A program made the translations under genes and the position numbers. The notes beneath the pieces are model-generated. The model was given only the letters and a program-made list of their open reading frames with translations, did no database searches and was not told where the DNA came from. This document shows positions 12,987 to 13,271 of a DNA stretch of 13,271 bases, one piece after another. Position 1 is the stretch's first letter. The number at the start of each line of letters is the position of its first letter. The DNA is from an uncultured Verrucomicrobiota bacterium (lineage in GTDB: Bacteria; Verrucomicrobiota; Verrucomicrobiia; Chthoniobacterales; SZAS-18): contig CALMVM010000450.1 of the NCBI GenBank assembly GCA_937873255.1, positions 1 to 13,271 on the forward strand, in the 5' to 3' direction.

Positions 12987-13006
12987 TGTCAACGCAGGCG
13001 TTGACA
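12987..13006. promoter_or_regulatory. Perfect 9-2-9 inverted repeat in the divergent intergenic region (motif copies 4 and 5)
   Basis: TGTCAACGC-AG-GCGTTGACA is a perfect inverted repeat in the 52-bp gap between the divergent starts at 12967 and 13020. Each arm carries GTTGACA facing outward: the minus-strand copy (12987-12993) lies 19 nt before the ATG at 12967, and the plus-strand copy (13000-13006) lies 13 nt before the ATG at 13020. It could be a shared operator, or two back-to-back start signals. No T-run suggests a terminator. Confidence 0.7.
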
Positions 13007-13019
13007 GGACCGGGGCGGC

Positions 13020-13271
13020 ATGGGGGCCTCCGTCTTTGAAATGCAGTCCGAGGTCGAGTTGTACGGCGCGCTGCCGGACTTCGTGATCGAGGACATGGAA
13101 GTGGACAAGCTCGGCGTCCTGACCGCCGCCGTCCGCATCCCCCGCGAGTTTCCGCTGCAACAGGACTGGCTCCTGCCGTGGAAAGCCCCCGCGTTCTTCG
13201 GCGACGTGCCTTGCTCGAAAATCCGCGCCGGCCTCAACGACCGCGACGGCATCGTCAACCTGATCTACAAC
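13020..13271 (+). CDS. 5' part of an unrecognised gene, truncated by the right window edge
   Basis: The ATG at 13020 opens a frame that is still open at the last base, giving 84 residues. An in-frame TGA at 13002 limits the start. The product looks like a globular structural protein (FEMQSEVELYGALPDFVIED, then LTAAVRIPREFPLQQDWLLP, then FFGDVPCSKIRAGLNDRDGI), with no signal peptide or membrane segment. I do not recognise it. It diverges from the minus-strand tail operon, and GTTGACA lies 13 nt upstream. Balanced amino-acid composition and the regulatory motif support a real gene over the antisense frame at 12989-13258. Confidence 0.65.
   Translation, partial: MGASVFEMQSEVELYGALPDFVIEDMEVDKLGVLTAAVRIPREFPLQQDWLLPWKAPAFFGDVPCSKIRAGLNDRDGIVNLIYN

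Noticed and set aside
962..13006. GTTGACA copies as ordinary sigma-70 promoters
   Set aside because: No TATAAT-like hexamer 16-18 nt downstream of any copy, and starts would fall at or inside the genes. Kept as an unexplained motif.

Overview
The window is GC-rich and looks like the late half of a tailed-phage or prophage genome, plus some accessory genes. I see no host housekeeping gene, tRNA, rRNA, integrase, transposase or CRISPR array. No taxonomic marker is present. The high GC, the near absence of Shine-Dalgarno sequences, and enzymes such as a GT71-like glycosyltransferase, a GT32-like glycosyltransferase and a DUF1796 protein would fit a phage of a PVC-group or similar environmental Gram-negative bacterium, but that host assignment is only inference.

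Left arm (1-2336, mostly + strand). It holds the 3' end of a gene entering from upstream, a very small zinc-finger-like protein behind an 18-bp perfect palindrome, a small minus-strand lipoprotein, and a two-gene plus-strand unit. That unit encodes a 257-aa protein of unknown family and a PIN-domain nuclease with its acidic residues intact. It is the best candidate here for an undescribed toxin-antitoxin or defence-type pair.

Central and right part (2361-12967, all minus strand, transcribed right to left). A 68-aa protein is followed by an 886-aa tail fibre, a 556-aa fibre or baseplate protein with collagen-like and duplicated segments, and a 172-aa probable tip protein. Then come three enzymes not expected in a tail module: a DUF1796 papain-like protein, a GT32/Och1-like glycosyltransferase and a GT71-like glycosyltransferase. 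A rho-independent terminator separates these from a lysis-type cassette: a membrane-anchored coiled-coil protein, a short spanin-like membrane protein, a holin-like protein with an internal lipobox, an endolysin with an NlpC/CHAP-type catalytic centre, and a papain-family (C1-like) cysteine peptidase. The cassette converges on the PIN gene.

Right end. A plus-strand gene starts at 13020 and runs off the window. It diverges from the minus-strand operon across a 52-bp gap holding a perfect 9+2+9 inverted repeat.

A unifying signal is the heptamer GTTGACA. I found exactly five copies, each 13-19 nt upstream of a probable start codon and each pointing in the direction of that gene. The right-hand inverted repeat consists of two of these copies back to back.
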